Assembly: GCF_032341995.1 (NCBI RefSeq)
Contig: NZ_CP135439.1
Span: 2,170,001 to 2,234,000 of the forward strand
Source of the DNA: Domibacillus sp. DTU_2020_1001157_1_SI_ALB_TIR_016
GTDB taxonomy: Bacteria; Bacillota; Bacilli; Bacillales; Domibacillaceae
Length of the DNA stretch: 64,000 nt
Direction: 5' to 3'
Part shown: piece by piece, positions 14,482-27,031 of the stretch
How the letters are laid out: every line of letters starts with the position of its first letter
How positions within the stretch are numbered: the stretch's first letter is position 1
Notes under the pieces: generated by a model
Told to the model about the DNA's origin: nothing
The model's input: only the letters and a program-made list of their open reading frames with translations
Databases searched by the model: none
Program-made: the position numbers and the translations under genes

Positions 14482-14712
14482 TTATTGTTCTTCGAAATTC
14501 AAGTTGACGCTGCGCTGAGGAGCAAATGTCGAAATGGCATGTTTAAACACAAGCTGCTGTTTCCCATCGGTTTCTACCAGAACGGTAAAGTTATCAAATC
14601 CTTTAATCAGCCCGCGCAGCTGAAATCCATTCAGTAAAAATACGGTAACCATCGTATTTTCTTTGCGCAGCTGGTTTAGAAATTGGTCTTGAATGTTAAT
14701 TGGCTGTTTCAT
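14482..14712 (-). CDS. hfq: RNA chaperone Hfq
   Basis: A 76-residue Sm-like protein that forms a hexameric ring. Sm1 ([26 protein letters not shown]) and Sm2 (VFKHAISTF, the variant of the YKHAIST motif) are both present. The tail is short, as in Firmicutes. It follows miaA by 43 bp with a GAGGAGG site, the conserved miaA-hfq order. Confidence 0.96.
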   Translation of the reverse strand: MKQPINIQDQFLNQLRKENTMVTVFLLNGFQLRGLIKGFDNFTVLVETDGKQQLVFKHAISTFAPQRSVNLNFEEQ

Positions 14713-14755
14713 GCTTGGTTCCTCCTCTTTCTCTCTGAATCCATTATTACTAATT

Positions 14756-15706
14756 CTACCTTAGATTCAGCTTTCCTGCCAGCAGCGAGCAAATTTGTTG
14801 TTTTTTTTCTTTTCGTGCCGCTTCATCCGTTACATCAAACCAGTCAATCTCCATTTTATTACGGAACCAGGTAAGCTGGCGTTTGGCATACCGGCGTGAA
14901 TTTTGCTTGAGCACATCGAGCGCTTCTTCAAGCGTCTGCTCACCGCGCAAAAACGGAAACAGCTCTTTGTAGCCAATCGCCTGAACAGCCGGCACATCGG
15001 ACAGCTGCTGGCGGTACAGCCATTCTGCTTCTTCCAATAAGCCCTGCTCGACCATCAAATCTACCCGGCGGTTGATTCGGTCATACAGCACATCCCGGTC
15101 CATGGTCAGCCCGATCATGGCACTTTCGTATTTTTCTGTCGGTGCTTCGGCACTTGGCCGCTGGGATGGCGGCTCGCCTGTTGTCCGGTAAATTTCAAGC
15201 GCCCGGATTGTCCGGCGCACATTGTTCGGATGAAACGTGGCAGCTGTTACAGAGTCCACCCGCTTCAACTCATCATGGAGCGCTTGTGGCCCTATTCTGT
15301 CCGCTTCTGCTTCAAGAGCTGCCCGAACAGTACCGTCTGTCTCTTCACGGGCAAATTGGTAGTCATATAAAACAGATTGAATGTAAAGACCCGTGCCGCC
15401 GCATATGATGGGCAGCCGGCCCCGCGCGTTGATATCCGCGATTTTTTCGCGGGCGAGCTGCTGAAACTCGGCAGCAGAAAAAGATTCATCTACATTTTTA
15501 ATATCAATTAAATGATGCGGAATCCCGTCCATTTCTTCTTCTGTTACTTTTGCGGTTCCGACGGAAAGCCTCCGGTAAATCTGCATGGAATCCCCGCTGA
15601 TCACCTCACCGTCAAATTGTTTGGCCAGGTGAATACTTAAATCGGTTTTTCCGGATGCTGTCGGGCCAATCACGACAGCGACTTTGTTTTTTGTCACGTT
15701 TTTCAC
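14756..15706 (-). CDS. miaA: tRNA dimethylallyltransferase
   Basis: Adds the isopentenyl group to A37 of tRNAs reading codons that start with U; MiaB, also in this window, then adds the methylthio group. The P-loop [22 protein letters not shown], the PHHLIDI motif and the GGTGLYIQ region are present. The C-terminal QAIGYKE and [13 protein letters not shown] complete the tRNA-binding parts. Length (316 aa) is normal. Confidence 0.96.
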   Translation of the reverse strand: MKNVTKNKVAVVIGPTASGKTDLSIHLAKQFDGEVISGDSMQIYRRLSVGTAKVTEEEMDGIPHHLIDIKNVDESFSAAEFQQLAREKIADINARGRLPIICGGTGLYIQSVLYDYQFAREETDGTVRAALEAEADRIGPQALHDELKRVDSVTAATFHPNNVRRTIRALEIYRTTGEPPSQRPSAEAPTEKYESAMIGLTMDRDVLYDRINRRVDLMVEQGLLEEAEWLYRQQLSDVPAVQAIGYKELFPFLRGEQTLEEALDVLKQNSRRYAKRQLTWFRNKMEIDWFDVTDEAARKEKKQQICSLLAGKLNLR

Positions 15707-15750
15707 AGCCTTTTATGGATAAGTATCCTTATTATAGCGGATACGGACCC

Positions 15751-17373
15751 TTACGAACAGGCATCGATCTCTTTTTGAAGCTCTGTGGCATGTTTGGCCC
15801 TTTCTTCTTCTGACCAGCCGAACAGCCGGGCCATTTTGTTTATCACCTGCTCTTTGTACGCAAGGACCGTTTGGATATCAAACAGCAGGGCTCCTGTACG
15901 GCGGATGAAAAAGTCTGCCGGCGTATACGCCATTTCTTCCTCGATTGCATACATGAGCTGGGCATTTAACAAGTCCGGCAGTTCACTGTCTTCCTTATAG
16001 GCAAATACTTTTTCTGCATTGGACCCGTACATACGGGCAATTTTTTCTGCATCCTTTTGAGTAAAGCCTTTGGCCGCGCCGATTGCTGTTTTCGATTGTA
16101 CAAACGCCGGGAAGTTCGCCGAGCCGCCCACATCACCGCCTGAGATCGGCAGGTGCTTCGTTTCGGATGGGCTGTAAAGAATTCCCCGGTCCTCCTTAAG
16201 CCGCTTGGCAACCAGGTCCACGATGGTTTCGGCCATTTTTCGGTAGCCCGTTAATTTCCCGCCAGCGATCGTCAGCAGGCCGGATTCGGTTTCCCAGATC
16301 TCATCTTTACGGGAAATTTCAGACGGGTCTTTGCCCTCTTCGTAAATAAGCGGGCGGACACCCGACCAGGACGATTCAATATCGGCTTCGCCTACCTTTA
16401 CGGAAGGAAACATAAACCGGATCGCATCAAGCAGGTAAGCGCGGTCTTCCGCTGTAATATCCGGGCGGATCGGATCGGTGTTGTAGAATGTATCGGTTGT
16501 ACCGACATACGTTTTGCCATCACGCGGAATCGCAAACACCATCCGTTTGTCCGGCGTATCAAAGTAAACAGCCTGCTGAAGCGGAAAAACGGACTGATCG
16601 ATAACAATATGAACGCCTTTTGTCAGGCGGAGGTGCTTGCCGTTTTCACTTCCGTCTTTTTTGCGCACCTCATCTACCCACGGTCCGGAAGCGTTAATCA
16701 CTTTGGCGGCCGTAATAGTGAGCGCTTGGCCGGTTAATTGATCAATGGCTTGAACGCCGGTTACTTTGCCGTCCTCATATGTAAAGCCTTCCGCTTTCAC
16801 ATAGTTCAGGCAGTGTGCCCCTTTTTCGGCCGCCCGCTTCATCACTTCAAGTGTCAGGCGTGCATCGTCTGTCCGGTACTCTACATAGTAACCGCCGCCT
16901 TTTAAGCCTTCACGCTTTACAAGCGGTTCCTGCTTCAGCGTTTCTGAAGCCGAAAACATTTTCCGGCGCTCTGACCGCTTGACACCTGCTAAAAAATCAT
17001 AAACGCGGAGACCGAGAGACGTAGAAAACGGGCCGAATGTACCGCCTGCGTGGAACGGAAGCAGCATCCATTCCGGCGTGGTTACATGCGGGCCGTTTTC
17101 GTATACGATCGCCCGTTCTTTGCCGACCTCTGCCACCATTTTCACTTCAAATTGTTTTAAATAGCGAAGGCCGCCGTGCACAAGCTTGGTGGAACGGCTC
17201 GATGTACCTGCCGCGAAATCCTGCATATCAATTAAAGCGGTTTTCATGCCGCGCATGGAAGCATCAACGGCAATGCCGGCGCCGGTGATGCCGCCGCCAA
17301 TTACGAGAATGTCATACTGCCCGTTTTGCAATGCCTGTATCGCTTCTGACCGCTGGTGATTGGTGAACTTCAT
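15751..17373 (-). CDS. glpD: Aerobic glycerol-3-phosphate dehydrogenase
   Basis: Membrane-associated FAD enzyme that oxidises glycerol-3-phosphate to dihydroxyacetone phosphate and reduces menaquinone. The FAD-binding [17 protein letters not shown] is at residues 26-42, and [13 protein letters not shown] follows. The 540 residues are slightly shorter than the 555 of B. subtilis. It lies 151 bp downstream of glpK and has its own leader terminator (17421-17474), so it is controlled by GlpP-dependent antitermination. Confidence 0.95.
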   Translation of the reverse strand: MKFTNHQRSEAIQALQNGQYDILVIGGGITGAGIAVDASMRGMKTALIDMQDFAAGTSSRSTKLVHGGLRYLKQFEVKMVAEVGKERAIVYENGPHVTTPEWMLLPFHAGGTFGPFSTSLGLRVYDFLAGVKRSERRKMFSASETLKQEPLVKREGLKGGGYYVEYRTDDARLTLEVMKRAAEKGAHCLNYVKAEGFTYEDGKVTGVQAIDQLTGQALTITAAKVINASGPWVDEVRKKDGSENGKHLRLTKGVHIVIDQSVFPLQQAVYFDTPDKRMVFAIPRDGKTYVGTTDTFYNTDPIRPDITAEDRAYLLDAIRFMFPSVKVGEADIESSWSGVRPLIYEEGKDPSEISRKDEIWETESGLLTIAGGKLTGYRKMAETIVDLVAKRLKEDRGILYSPSETKHLPISGGDVGGSANFPAFVQSKTAIGAAKGFTQKDAEKIARMYGSNAEKVFAYKEDSELPDLLNAQLMYAIEEEMAYTPADFFIRRTGALLFDIQTVLAYKEQVINKMARLFGWSEEERAKHATELQKEIDACS

Positions 17374-17420
17374 TTTGTCATCCCCTTAGTGTTGGTTGTT
17401 TCTTTTTACCCCTGGATAAA

Positions 17421-17474
17421 CAAAAAGAGACCTGAAAGAACAAAACAGCCGATGCTGTCTTGCTTTCAGGTCTC
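17421..17474 (-). promoter_or_regulatory. glpD: glpD leader terminator (GlpP antitermination target)
   Basis: A perfect 12-bp stem (17427-17438 with 17463-17474) enclosing a second small hairpin (ACAGC/GCTGT), followed by TTTTTGTTT on the minus strand, 48 bases before the glpD start. In B. subtilis GlpP with glycerol-3-phosphate lets transcription pass such a structure. It can also act as the glpK terminator. Confidence 0.8.
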
Positions 17475-17524
17475 TCCCGTTTCTCCGGACAATGTATTAA
17501 CTTATATTTATTGTATCATTAGTG

Positions 17525-19844
<2,320 letters not shown>

Positions 19845-19907
19845 TTTGTTTCCATCCCTTCTTCTCGTTGTTCCGCCTTTTACGCCCGGGACGCTTAAAG
19901 CAGAAAA

Positions 19908-19951
19908 CAAAAAAACTCACACTGGTCCCCTTGAAGGGTGTCAATGTGAGT
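19908..19951 (-). promoter_or_regulatory. glpF: glpF leader terminator (GlpP antitermination target)
   Basis: ACTCACA/TGTGAGT stem with an inner CCCTT/AAGGG pairing, followed by seven T on the minus strand, in the untranslated leader about 65 bases before glpF. Same arrangement as at glpD but with a different stem sequence. Confidence 0.78.
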
Positions 19952-19990
19952 CTCCATGTTCTCGGTCACAAATTTATGAACTTGCTGTTT

Positions 19991-20019
19991 ATGATAACGC
20001 TAATTGAAAGCGGTGTCAA
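19991..20019 (-). promoter_or_regulatory. glpF: glpF-glpK sigma-A promoter with cre-like site
   Basis: TTGACA (20014-20019) and TATCAT (19991-19996) are 17 bp apart. TGACACCGCTTTCA (20005-20018) overlaps the -35 box and differs from the cre consensus TGWAANCGNTNWCA at one position, predicting CcpA repression by preferred sugars. Confidence 0.8.
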
Positions 20020-20082
20020 ATATTTTTAAAAAATGTTGAAAAAGCGCGATAATGGGTATGGGAAAGAAAAGGAGGAATGAAG

Positions 20083-20847
20083 ATGAAAATCCAATTAGAA
20101 AAATTAAAGCAGGACAAGCAGTTAACGGATAAAAAGCTGTATAAAGCAGAGCTTGAAAAGTACCAGCGGCGCCTTCTTGCTCTGCAGCAAACGCTGTTTC
20201 ATGAAAAAATCGGCTTAATTATTGCATTTGAAGGCATGGATGCGGCCGGAAAAGGCGGGGCAATCAAGCGGATGAATGAACAGCTCGATCCGCGCGGCGT
20301 ATTGGTTCATCCGATTTCAGCTCCCCAGCCGCATGAGCTGCGCTACCATTACTTGCAGCGGTTCTGGCGCAAGCTGCCGCAGCACGGGCAAATTGGGATT
20401 TTCGATCGCTCCTGGTATGGCCGTGTACTCGTTGAGCGAATTGAAGGCTATGCCGTCAACCGCGAATGGAAGCGGGCGTACGATGAAATTAATGCATTCG
20501 AAAAGTCATTAACAGATGAACGATACATAATGATGAAGTTTTGGGTGCACATTTCCAAAGACGAGCAGCTGCGCCGTTTTGAAGAACGGCAGCAAAACCC
20601 TTTAAAACGCTGGAAAATTACCGATGAAGACTGGCGCAACCGGAAAAAGTGGGATCAGTATGTGGAAGCGGCCGAAGAAATGCTTGAGAAAACAGATTTT
20701 GCTCACGCACCATGGTTCGTGATTGAAGGAAATGATAAAAAGTTTGCACGGGCAGACGTTCTCAAAAGAGCCGTCTCGCATATTGAAGAATCGCTTCTGC
20801 AGCTTGAGCTGCCGCTGCCCGACTATGCCCTTTACGGCGCCAATTAA
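20083..20847 (+). CDS. Polyphosphate kinase 2 family protein
   Basis: The 254-residue P-loop kinase belongs to the PPK2 family, which moves phosphate between polyphosphate and nucleotides. Walker A is FEGMDAAGKGGAIKR and the Walker B/lid region is IFDRSWYGRVLVER; PLKRWKITDEDWRNRKKWD is the PPK2 signature region. The single-domain length fits PPK2 class I or III; AMP/ADP preference cannot be assigned. GGAGG lies 7 nt before the ATG at 20083 (the ATG at 20077 is too close). It is transcribed away from glpF, between glpF and glpP. Confidence 0.88.
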   Translation: MKIQLEKLKQDKQLTDKKLYKAELEKYQRRLLALQQTLFHEKIGLIIAFEGMDAAGKGGAIKRMNEQLDPRGVLVHPISAPQPHELRYHYLQRFWRKLPQHGQIGIFDRSWYGRVLVERIEGYAVNREWKRAYDEINAFEKSLTDERYIMMKFWVHISKDEQLRRFEERQQNPLKRWKITDEDWRNRKKWDQYVEAAEEMLEKTDFAHAPWFVIEGNDKKFARADVLKRAVSHIEESLLQLELPLPDYALYGAN

Positions 20848-20874
20848 AAAAGCGCAGCCTTATTGGCTGCGCTT
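20846..20874. terminator. Bidirectional terminator ppk2 / glpP
   Basis: AAGCGCAGCC pairs perfectly with GGCTGCGCTT; A-run on one side and TTATTT on the other. It serves the two convergent genes. Confidence 0.8.
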
Positions 20875-20877
20875 ATT

Positions 20878-21438
20878 TCAATTCCCGGCAAATTCTTTCC
20901 ACAGGGCGACATCTGATGTGGTTACAGCAGACGCACCTGCCGAAAGAGCGGCTTCTACTTCCTCTTTTGTTTCGATCAGCCCGCCCGCAAAAACCGGCTT
21001 TCCGGTTTCATGGCGGATCAGCTGGATAATCTTTGGCGCTACACCCGGCAGCACTTCAATAAAGTCCGGCTCCGCTTTTTGTGCAAGCCGAACGCTTCTG
21101 TTGACCGCATTCGAATCTAGAATAAAGGCCCGCTGCGTAGCCACGAGCCCTTTTTGCCTTGCTTTGACGAGGGCGCTTCCTTTTGTGGAAATAATGCCGT
21201 ATGGCTTGGCATATCGGGCAATAAATTCCACCCCGTGCTCATCACCGGCAAGCCCGTTTATTAAATCAAGGTGAACAAACATCTTTTTCCCATTTTGCTG
21301 GGCAAGATCAAGCACACTTTTTACCTGCCCGATGTGCAGATCTAAAAACACACCGTATTCATACTTCATAGAGAGCATTTTCTCAAAGTCTTTCATTGAC
21401 CGGATTGCCGGCAGAATTGCTTGTCCATTAAAAGACAT
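20878..21438 (-). CDS. glpP: Glycerol-3-phosphate-responsive antiterminator
   Basis: RNA-binding antiterminator of the glp regulon; with glycerol-3-phosphate bound it allows transcription past the glpF and glpD leaders. The 186-residue TIM-barrel-like protein has HLDLINGLAGDEHG, IISTKGSALVKARQKGL and the phosphate-binding-like GGLIETKEEVEAAL. It follows mutL by 12 bp and is likely cotranscribed with mutSL. Targets are only 1-4 kb away. Confidence 0.94.
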   Translation of the reverse strand: MSFNGQAILPAIRSMKDFEKMLSMKYEYGVFLDLHIGQVKSVLDLAQQNGKKMFVHLDLINGLAGDEHGVEFIARYAKPYGIISTKGSALVKARQKGLVATQRAFILDSNAVNRSVRLAQKAEPDFIEVLPGVAPKIIQLIRHETGKPVFAGGLIETKEEVEAALSAGASAVTTSDVALWKEFAGN

Positions 21439-21450
21439 CGGGCCACCTCT

Positions 21451-23313
21451 TTACATAATTCGTTTGAACATTTTTTCAATATCATAGTTGGACAGATGAA
21501 TGGTGATGGGCCGGCCATGCGGACACGTAAAAGGGTCTTCGCTGCGCCGGAGATCAGCCAGCAGCTGCTCAATTTCATCATTCCGGAGATGGCGGTTCGC
21601 TTTAATCGATCCTTTGCAGCTCATTAAAATTGCTGCTTCCTCGCGAATTTTTTTCACATCCGGTTTTTTCATCGCCAGTACTTCTTCAATCATTTCTTCG
21701 ATCACATCGCGCTCTTCATTTTTCGGAAACCAGACTGGATGCGCACGGACAACATACGACCGGTCGCCGAACGGCTCTAAAAATACACCGATGTCTTCAA
21801 GTGCGGACCGGTTCTCTTCGATTTTCATAAACTCGTCCGCTGAAAAATCAAACGTGAGCGGAATAAGCAGTTCTTGAAGCTCCGGTGCCGTTTGTCCGAC
21901 TTTTTCCCGAAAGTATTCATATTTAATCCGCTCTTGAGCGGCATGCTGGTCGATCATATACAAGCCGTTTTCGTTTTGGGCAAAAATATACGTGCCGTGC
22001 ATCTGGCCGATAGGATACAGCATCGGCATACGCTCTTTCGGCTCTGCCGGTTCGGCAGGCACGACTGGCGCTTCCGCTTTTACCTGCTTCGGTTCTTTTA
22101 CCGGCTCCGGTTCGGCAGGCGTTTCGTGCTCGGCTGGATAAAACGCGGTGTGCGGCGGCCCTTCTTTTACAGGCTCCTCGTAATATTCAGGCTTGTACAG
22201 CTTTTCCACTTCCGACGCCGGCGGCATGGCCGGTTTGCGCGGAGGAGACGGCGCATCAAATTGAAAGGCCGGCTGCTCTGTAAAGTCTTTACGCTTTTTC
22301 AGTACAGGCAGTGCATCTGGAATCAGCGTTTCTTTTCGCAGCGCTTCTTTAATGGAGGAGGCAATCAGTGCGCAAAGCTCCCCCTCTTTACTAAAGCGCA
22401 CTTCCAGCTTCGCCGGGTGTACGTTTACATCGACGAGCAATGGGTCCATTTCAATATTTAACAGCACAATCGGATAACGCCCGACCGGCAGAAAAGTGTG
22501 ATAGCCTTCTAAAATAGCGTTAGAAATTTTAAAGTTTTTAATAAACCGTCCGTTAACAATCATCGACATATAATTTCGCGACGCACGTGTCACCTCCGGA
22601 AGCGACACGAAGCCGGACAGCCGAAAATCGAGCGACTGCGCTTCGACCGGAATCATTTGCTTGGCAATAGACGTTCCGTAAATAGCGGCAAGCACCTGTC
22701 TTGCATCGCCGTTTCCATTTGTTTTTAATAGCTCACGGCCATTATGGCGGAGACGGAACGACACATCCGGGCGGCTTAAAGCCATCCGGTTGACCCCGTC
22801 GGTAATATTGCCGAGTTCCGTGTGAACGCTTTTCATATATTTCAGCCGGGCTGGCGTATTAAAAAACAGGTTCGAGACTATAATTTCCGTTCCTTTACGG
22901 GCAGGCCCCGGCCGCTTGGACTGGATGGCGCCGCCGGACAAAACAATCTCCGTCCCGGCGCCGCTCCCTGTAGACGTAGCCATCGTTACATCAGATACCG
23001 AGGCGATACTCGGCAGCGCTTCGCCCCGAAAGCCGAGTGTGCGGATACGAAAGAGATCATTTTCATCTTTTATTTTGCTTGTAGCGTGCCGGTAAAAAGC
23101 CCGCTCTACATCATCCGGCTCTATGCCGGACCCGTTGTCGGTAATTCGGATCAGCCCAAGGCCGGCTTCTTCCACATCAATTTCAACAACCGTGCTTCCG
23201 GCATCAAGCGCATTTTCGGTTAGTTCTTTCACAACTGAGGCCGGACGCTCCACCACTTCACCGGCCGCAATTTTATTGGATAATGACTCGTCAAGCTGGC
23301 GGATAATCCCCAT
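21451..23313 (-). CDS. mutL: DNA mismatch repair protein MutL
   Basis: GHKL ATPase and endonuclease of mismatch repair. N-terminal motifs: [29 protein letters not shown]. After a Pro/Glu-rich linker (about residues 335-430) comes the C-terminal endonuclease domain, with the metal-binding [22 protein letters not shown] and [11 protein letters not shown], so this is the nicking type of MutL found in bacteria without MutH. 620 aa is normal. It follows mutS by 11 bp. Confidence 0.97.
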   Translation of the reverse strand: MGIIRQLDESLSNKIAAGEVVERPASVVKELTENALDAGSTVVEIDVEEAGLGLIRITDNGSGIEPDDVERAFYRHATSKIKDENDLFRIRTLGFRGEALPSIASVSDVTMATSTGSGAGTEIVLSGGAIQSKRPGPARKGTEIIVSNLFFNTPARLKYMKSVHTELGNITDGVNRMALSRPDVSFRLRHNGRELLKTNGNGDARQVLAAIYGTSIAKQMIPVEAQSLDFRLSGFVSLPEVTRASRNYMSMIVNGRFIKNFKISNAILEGYHTFLPVGRYPIVLLNIEMDPLLVDVNVHPAKLEVRFSKEGELCALIASSIKEALRKETLIPDALPVLKKRKDFTEQPAFQFDAPSPPRKPAMPPASEVEKLYKPEYYEEPVKEGPPHTAFYPAEHETPAEPEPVKEPKQVKAEAPVVPAEPAEPKERMPMLYPIGQMHGTYIFAQNENGLYMIDQHAAQERIKYEYFREKVGQTAPELQELLIPLTFDFSADEFMKIEENRSALEDIGVFLEPFGDRSYVVRAHPVWFPKNEERDVIEEMIEEVLAMKKPDVKKIREEAAILMSCKGSIKANRHLRNDEIEQLLADLRRSEDPFTCPHGRPITIHLSNYDIEKMFKRIM

Positions 23314-23324
23314 TTATGTTCACC

Positions 23325-25904
23325 TCATTTTTTTGCTTCTTTTTGCAGAGCATATAATGTATTCATTGCTTCCATCGGCGTCATTTCCATAATGTCATAG
23401 CTGAGCAGCTTGGCAACAATAGACGGATCTTCCTTGGACGGCTTTGGCTCCTTCTCAACCGGAGCCGGAACAGGCGCTTCATCAAAGAAAGAAAGCTGTC
23501 CTTCCTGGTGAGCGGCAGCCGGCGCATCGTGCTCTTCACGATTTTCTAAAGAGTGCAAAAGCGTTGACGCCCGCGAAATCACCGCTTCAGGAAGGCCGGC
23601 CAGCTCCGCTACATGAATGCCGTAGCTTTTATCGGCCGCGCCGTCTTTCACTTTGTGTAAAAAGACGACCTTCCCGTCCTGCTCCGCTGCAGTGACATGA
23701 ACATTTTGCATATGCTCGAGGGATTGGTCAAGCACCGTTAACTCATGGTAATGAGTGGAAAACAGTGTTTTCGCACCAATTGTTGTATGAATGTATTCAA
23801 TCATCGCCTGTGCAAGCGCCATCCCATCATACGTAGATGTACCGCGGCCAATTTCATCAAATAAAATAAGCGAGCGGTTTGTGGCGCTGACGATTGCATG
23901 CTTCGCTTCAAGCATTTCAACCATAAATGTACTTTGTCCGGACACCAAATCGTCCGCTGCGCCGATCCGGGTGAAAATCTGGTCAAAAATCGGCAGCACC
24001 GCTTCATCTGCCGGTACATAACAGCCGATTTGCGCCAAAATGGCAATCAGCGCCGTCTGGCGCATATACGTACTTTTACCGGACATATTCGGTCCGGTAA
24101 TCAAGAGCACGTTCCGGCCTTCTTCCATATGGCAGTCATTCGGCACAAATCCTTGCGCGTCCATTACTTTTTCTACAACCGGATGGCGGCCTTCTTTAAT
24201 CCACATCCGGCCGTCCTTTGAAAACACCGGGCGGACAAACCGGCGCGACTCACTTACCGCCGCAAAGCATTGCAGCACATCCACCTCACTCACCATGCGA
24301 GCAAGGAGCTGCAGGCGCGGAATAAAGCTCTTCACGTGCTCACGCAGCTCGCAAAACAGGTCATACTCAAGCTCCACCATTTTTTCGTTTGCTTCTAAAA
24401 TAAGCGCTTCTTTTTCTTTCAGTTCCGGTGTGACAAACCGCTCGCAGTTGGCGAGCGTCTGCTTGCGCTCATACCGGCCTTCCTCAAGCAAGCCAAGGTT
24501 GGCTTTTGTTACTTCAATGTAGTAGCCAAAAATGCGGTTGTAGCCGATTTTGAGCGATTTAATGCCCGTTTTTGCACGTTCCTGCTGCTCGAGTTCTGCG
24601 ATCCACTGCTTGCCGTTACGGGAAGCATCCCGGTATTCATCGAGCTGAGCATGGAACCCGTCCCGGATCATGCCGCCTTCTTTTACCGAGATCGGAGGCT
24701 CTTCCACAAGCGCCTGCTCCAGCTCGTCCAAAAGCTCCTCGCACGGATCCAATGAATCAGCCAGCTTGTCCAGCTCGGCTCCATTCATTTGTTTTAATAC
24801 GTGAACAAGCAAAGGAATTTGTTCAAGTGATTTTTTCAACTGAACCAAATCACGCGCATTCACACTGCCAAAAGCGACCCGGCCGGCAAGCCGCTCTAAA
24901 TCATACACTTCTTTCAGCTGTTCACGCAGTTCTTCCCGCTCAAAAAAAGCCTTGATAAATGTATCTACAACCTCCAGGCGGCGGCCAATTTCTTTTTCAT
25001 CGAGCAGTGGACGGTCAATCCACTGCTTTAGTAAACGCCCGCCCATGGCGGTTTTTGTTTCATCCAGCAGCCAGAGAAGCGAGCCTTTTTTCCCTTTTGA
25101 ACGGATCGTTTCTGTCAGCTCTAGATTTCGTTTTGAAAAGTAATCGATATTCATATAATCACGAATTTCATACGGCTCTGCCGGCTGCAGGTGGTCGAGG
25201 CTGCGCTTTTGCGTCCGGTGCAGGTAATGATACAAGCGGGCCGAGGTCTGGCGGAGCAGTCCGTGCTTCAGCTGGCTCAAAAGAGGGCTGAATGAATCTT
25301 CTTCCGCGGATTCCTCTACCGAAAGAACCGCGCCAAGCCGGCCGTGTATCTGCTTTGCTTCCGGCTCATCCAGCGTGCCGTCCGTAATCACTTCCTTTAC
25401 CCCGTAAGCTGCCAGCTCATGAAGAGCCGCATCAAACGAAGGAAAAAGAGCTGTTTTACACTCGCCGGTTGTCACATCGGCTGCCGCTACCGCATAGTTA
25501 TTGCCGGAACGTTCGAACACGGCCAGGTAATGATTTTCTTTTTCTTGAATGCCGGACCCTTCCATCATGGTCCCCGGCGTAATGACCTGGACAACTTCCC
25601 GTTTGATCACGCCTTTTGCCTGCTTCGGATCTTCCCGCTGCTCGCAGATGGCTACTTTATGTCCTGCTGCGACCAGCCGCTCTATGTACCCTTTGGCAGA
25701 ATGATAGGGCACGCCGCACATCGGAATCCGGTCTGCGCTGCCGCCGTCCCGCGATGTTAAAGTGATTTCTAGTATCTGGCTTGCATTTAGTGCATCCTCA
25801 AAAAACATTTCATAAAAATCGCCGAGGCGAAAAAATAAAAAGGCATCTTGGTAGTCTGCCTTTACACGCAAATATTGCTGAATCATTGGAGTATATTGTG
25901 CCAT
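23325..25904 (-). CDS. mutS: DNA mismatch repair protein MutS
   Basis: Mismatch-recognition ATPase. The N-terminal [15 protein letters not shown] carries the Phe-x-Glu that inserts at the mismatch. The ATPase has Walker [30 protein letters not shown] and [17 protein letters not shown] near the end is a likely sliding-clamp binding motif. The ATG at 25904 ([12 protein letters not shown], 859 aa) has AGAGAGGAA upstream; a longer frame exists without a site. Confidence 0.97.
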   Translation of the reverse strand: MAQYTPMIQQYLRVKADYQDAFLFFRLGDFYEMFFEDALNASQILEITLTSRDGGSADRIPMCGVPYHSAKGYIERLVAAGHKVAICEQREDPKQAKGVIKREVVQVITPGTMMEGSGIQEKENHYLAVFERSGNNYAVAAADVTTGECKTALFPSFDAALHELAAYGVKEVITDGTLDEPEAKQIHGRLGAVLSVEESAEEDSFSPLLSQLKHGLLRQTSARLYHYLHRTQKRSLDHLQPAEPYEIRDYMNIDYFSKRNLELTETIRSKGKKGSLLWLLDETKTAMGGRLLKQWIDRPLLDEKEIGRRLEVVDTFIKAFFEREELREQLKEVYDLERLAGRVAFGSVNARDLVQLKKSLEQIPLLVHVLKQMNGAELDKLADSLDPCEELLDELEQALVEEPPISVKEGGMIRDGFHAQLDEYRDASRNGKQWIAELEQQERAKTGIKSLKIGYNRIFGYYIEVTKANLGLLEEGRYERKQTLANCERFVTPELKEKEALILEANEKMVELEYDLFCELREHVKSFIPRLQLLARMVSEVDVLQCFAAVSESRRFVRPVFSKDGRMWIKEGRHPVVEKVMDAQGFVPNDCHMEEGRNVLLITGPNMSGKSTYMRQTALIAILAQIGCYVPADEAVLPIFDQIFTRIGAADDLVSGQSTFMVEMLEAKHAIVSATNRSLILFDEIGRGTSTYDGMALAQAMIEYIHTTIGAKTLFSTHYHELTVLDQSLEHMQNVHVTAAEQDGKVVFLHKVKDGAADKSYGIHVAELAGLPEAVISRASTLLHSLENREEHDAPAAAHQEGQLSFFDEAPVPAPVEKEPKPSKEDPSIVAKLLSYDIMEMTPMEAMNTLYALQKEAKK

Positions 25905-25948
25905 GTCGCATTCCTCTCTGTCTTTCTTCTTCTGATAGTATAGCACAC

Positions 25949-25982
25949 GAAAAAAAAGCGGGAAAACGGTTCGTTCCCCGCC
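25949..25982 (-). terminator. cotE terminator
   Basis: GCGGGGAAC/GTTTTCCCGC stem with a bulge, followed by eight T on the minus strand, 8 bases after the cotE stop. Confidence 0.75.
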
Positions 25983-25989
25983 AGCTCAT

Positions 25990-26490
25990 TTAGTGGTCAT
26001 GGTGTTCTTCTGCTGTTTCCCGCTCGCAATCCCATTCGTCTTCGTAGTCATGAAACGCCACGCAGACTTTTGTCTCACCTGTGACTTCTACAAGCAATTC
26101 GCGTTCCGCCTGCACGTTGATTTTCGTACCGCAGTCCGAAATGACGGCTTCCTGGCAATTTGGCTGCTGCAGTACTTTTACCCAAACATGGTCATCTCCG
26201 TCGTACTCATCATCCCGGTACGTTAATTTCAACACGTCTTTGTATTCAACTTTATCCGTGACAACAGCCGTTTTCGTGTGGTTGTGGTAAGAATACCAGA
26301 CGTTGATTTCGTACGTGCCAAATACTTCTACTTTATTGCCGGCTTTTTTCGCTTTGTACTCGTGGTTGATAATCCAGCACCCTAAAATGCCGGATGGCTT
26401 ATTCGGCGGCAGAACAGCATGGTGCGACTGCGTATACTTCCGGCCTTTGGCAACGACGGACTTTGTGATGATCTCGCGGAATTGGCTCAA
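25990..26490 (-). CDS. cotE: Spore outer coat morphogenetic protein CotE
   Basis: Required to assemble the outer layer of the spore coat; made in the mother cell. The 166 residues show the conserved start [20 protein letters not shown] and the core [13 protein letters not shown] and [17 protein letters not shown]. The acidic His-rich tail (EEHHDH) is shorter than in B. subtilis (181 aa). It stands alone between mutS and ricA, with its own sigma-K-type promoter and a terminator. Confidence 0.95.
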   Translation of the reverse strand: MSQFREIITKSVVAKGRKYTQSHHAVLPPNKPSGILGCWIINHEYKAKKAGNKVEVFGTYEINVWYSYHNHTKTAVVTDKVEYKDVLKLTYRDDEYDGDDHVWVKVLQQPNCQEAVISDCGTKINVQAERELLVEVTGETKVCVAFHDYEDEWDCERETAEEHHDH

Positions 26491-26520
26491 TCTGTTGTCC
26501 CTCCTCTGATGTGGTCTTCC

Positions 26521-26549
26521 TATTGTATGCAGAGAAAGTGAGACGGGTG
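26521..26549 (-). promoter_or_regulatory. cotE: cotE sigma-K-type promoter
   Basis: CATACAATA (26521-26529) matches the -10 consensus CATANNNTA. CACC (26546-26549) matches the -35 mACm, with 16 bp between them. The same two boxes and spacing precede spoVFA. CATACAAT also fits a sigma-E -10, and B. subtilis cotE uses both sigma factors. Confidence 0.65.
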
Positions 26550-26560
26550 CCCAAGATTGA

Positions 26561-26587
26561 AAAAAATCCCGCCTAAAAGGCAGGATT
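26561..26587 (-). terminator. ricA terminator
   Basis: AATCCTGCC/GGCGGGATT stem (one G-T pair) followed by TTTTTT on the minus strand, 6 bases after the ricA stop. Confidence 0.8.
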
Positions 26588-26592
26588 GTTTG

Positions 26593-27030
26593 TTACGAGC
26601 AGCTTCCTGGCGGGCTGTTTCTTACCTGGGCGCCTGTTTCACCACGAAGCAGGTCGCCGCCTGTTTCCGTGATAATATTGTCGGTCACTTTGTTAGAGAT
26701 GGCTGTCGCAATCATCTGTAAAATGGCGTTTACGTCTGTCTGCGACTGCTTGAATTGCTGCACGATCGGCATTTCATCAAGCTCCTGCTCAATTTTAGCG
26801 ATTTTTTCTTCTGTTGCCTTCAGCGCTTCTGTTTTTTTATAGTGCTGGAAATTAACAGCTTGCTTTTGCAGGCTTTTTAAACCCGCCATTTTTTCGCGGA
26901 GCTTCTGATTTTCGTGGATTTTGGCTTCTGCCTGTTTAAAAAACGCCACTTCTTCTGTAGCCGAAATCATATTGGCGAGCTCTGTTGCTTTGGCAATAAT
27001 CTCGTCTTTTGTGTAAATGGTTTTCTCCAT
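26593..27030 (-). CDS. ricA: RicA (YmcA), Y-complex subunit
   Basis: Subunit of the RicA-RicF-RicT complex that stimulates RNase Y-dependent mRNA processing and, in B. subtilis, sporulation, competence and biofilm formation. The protein is almost all helical (TKDEIIAKATELANMISATEEV, then a coiled-coil-like middle). It ends with a single Cys in GSCS, the residue class used to hold the Fe-S clusters of the complex. It begins 1 bp after miaB, so the two are cotranscribed. The target enzyme gene rny is in the same window. Confidence 0.92.
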   Translation of the reverse strand: MEKTIYTKDEIIAKATELANMISATEEVAFFKQAEAKIHENQKLREKMAGLKSLQKQAVNFQHYKKTEALKATEEKIAKIEQELDEMPIVQQFKQSQTDVNAILQMIATAISNKVTDNIITETGGDLLRGETGAQVRNSPPGSCS

Positions 27031-27031
27031 T

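Noticed and set aside
20723..21274. 183-aa plus-strand frame
   Set aside because: Overlaps the ends of ppk2 and, antisense, glpP; composition is typical of a shadow frame.
21874..22461. 195-aa plus-strand frame, very Phe/Arg-rich
   Set aside because: Shadow of the Pro/Glu-rich linker of mutL on the other strand.
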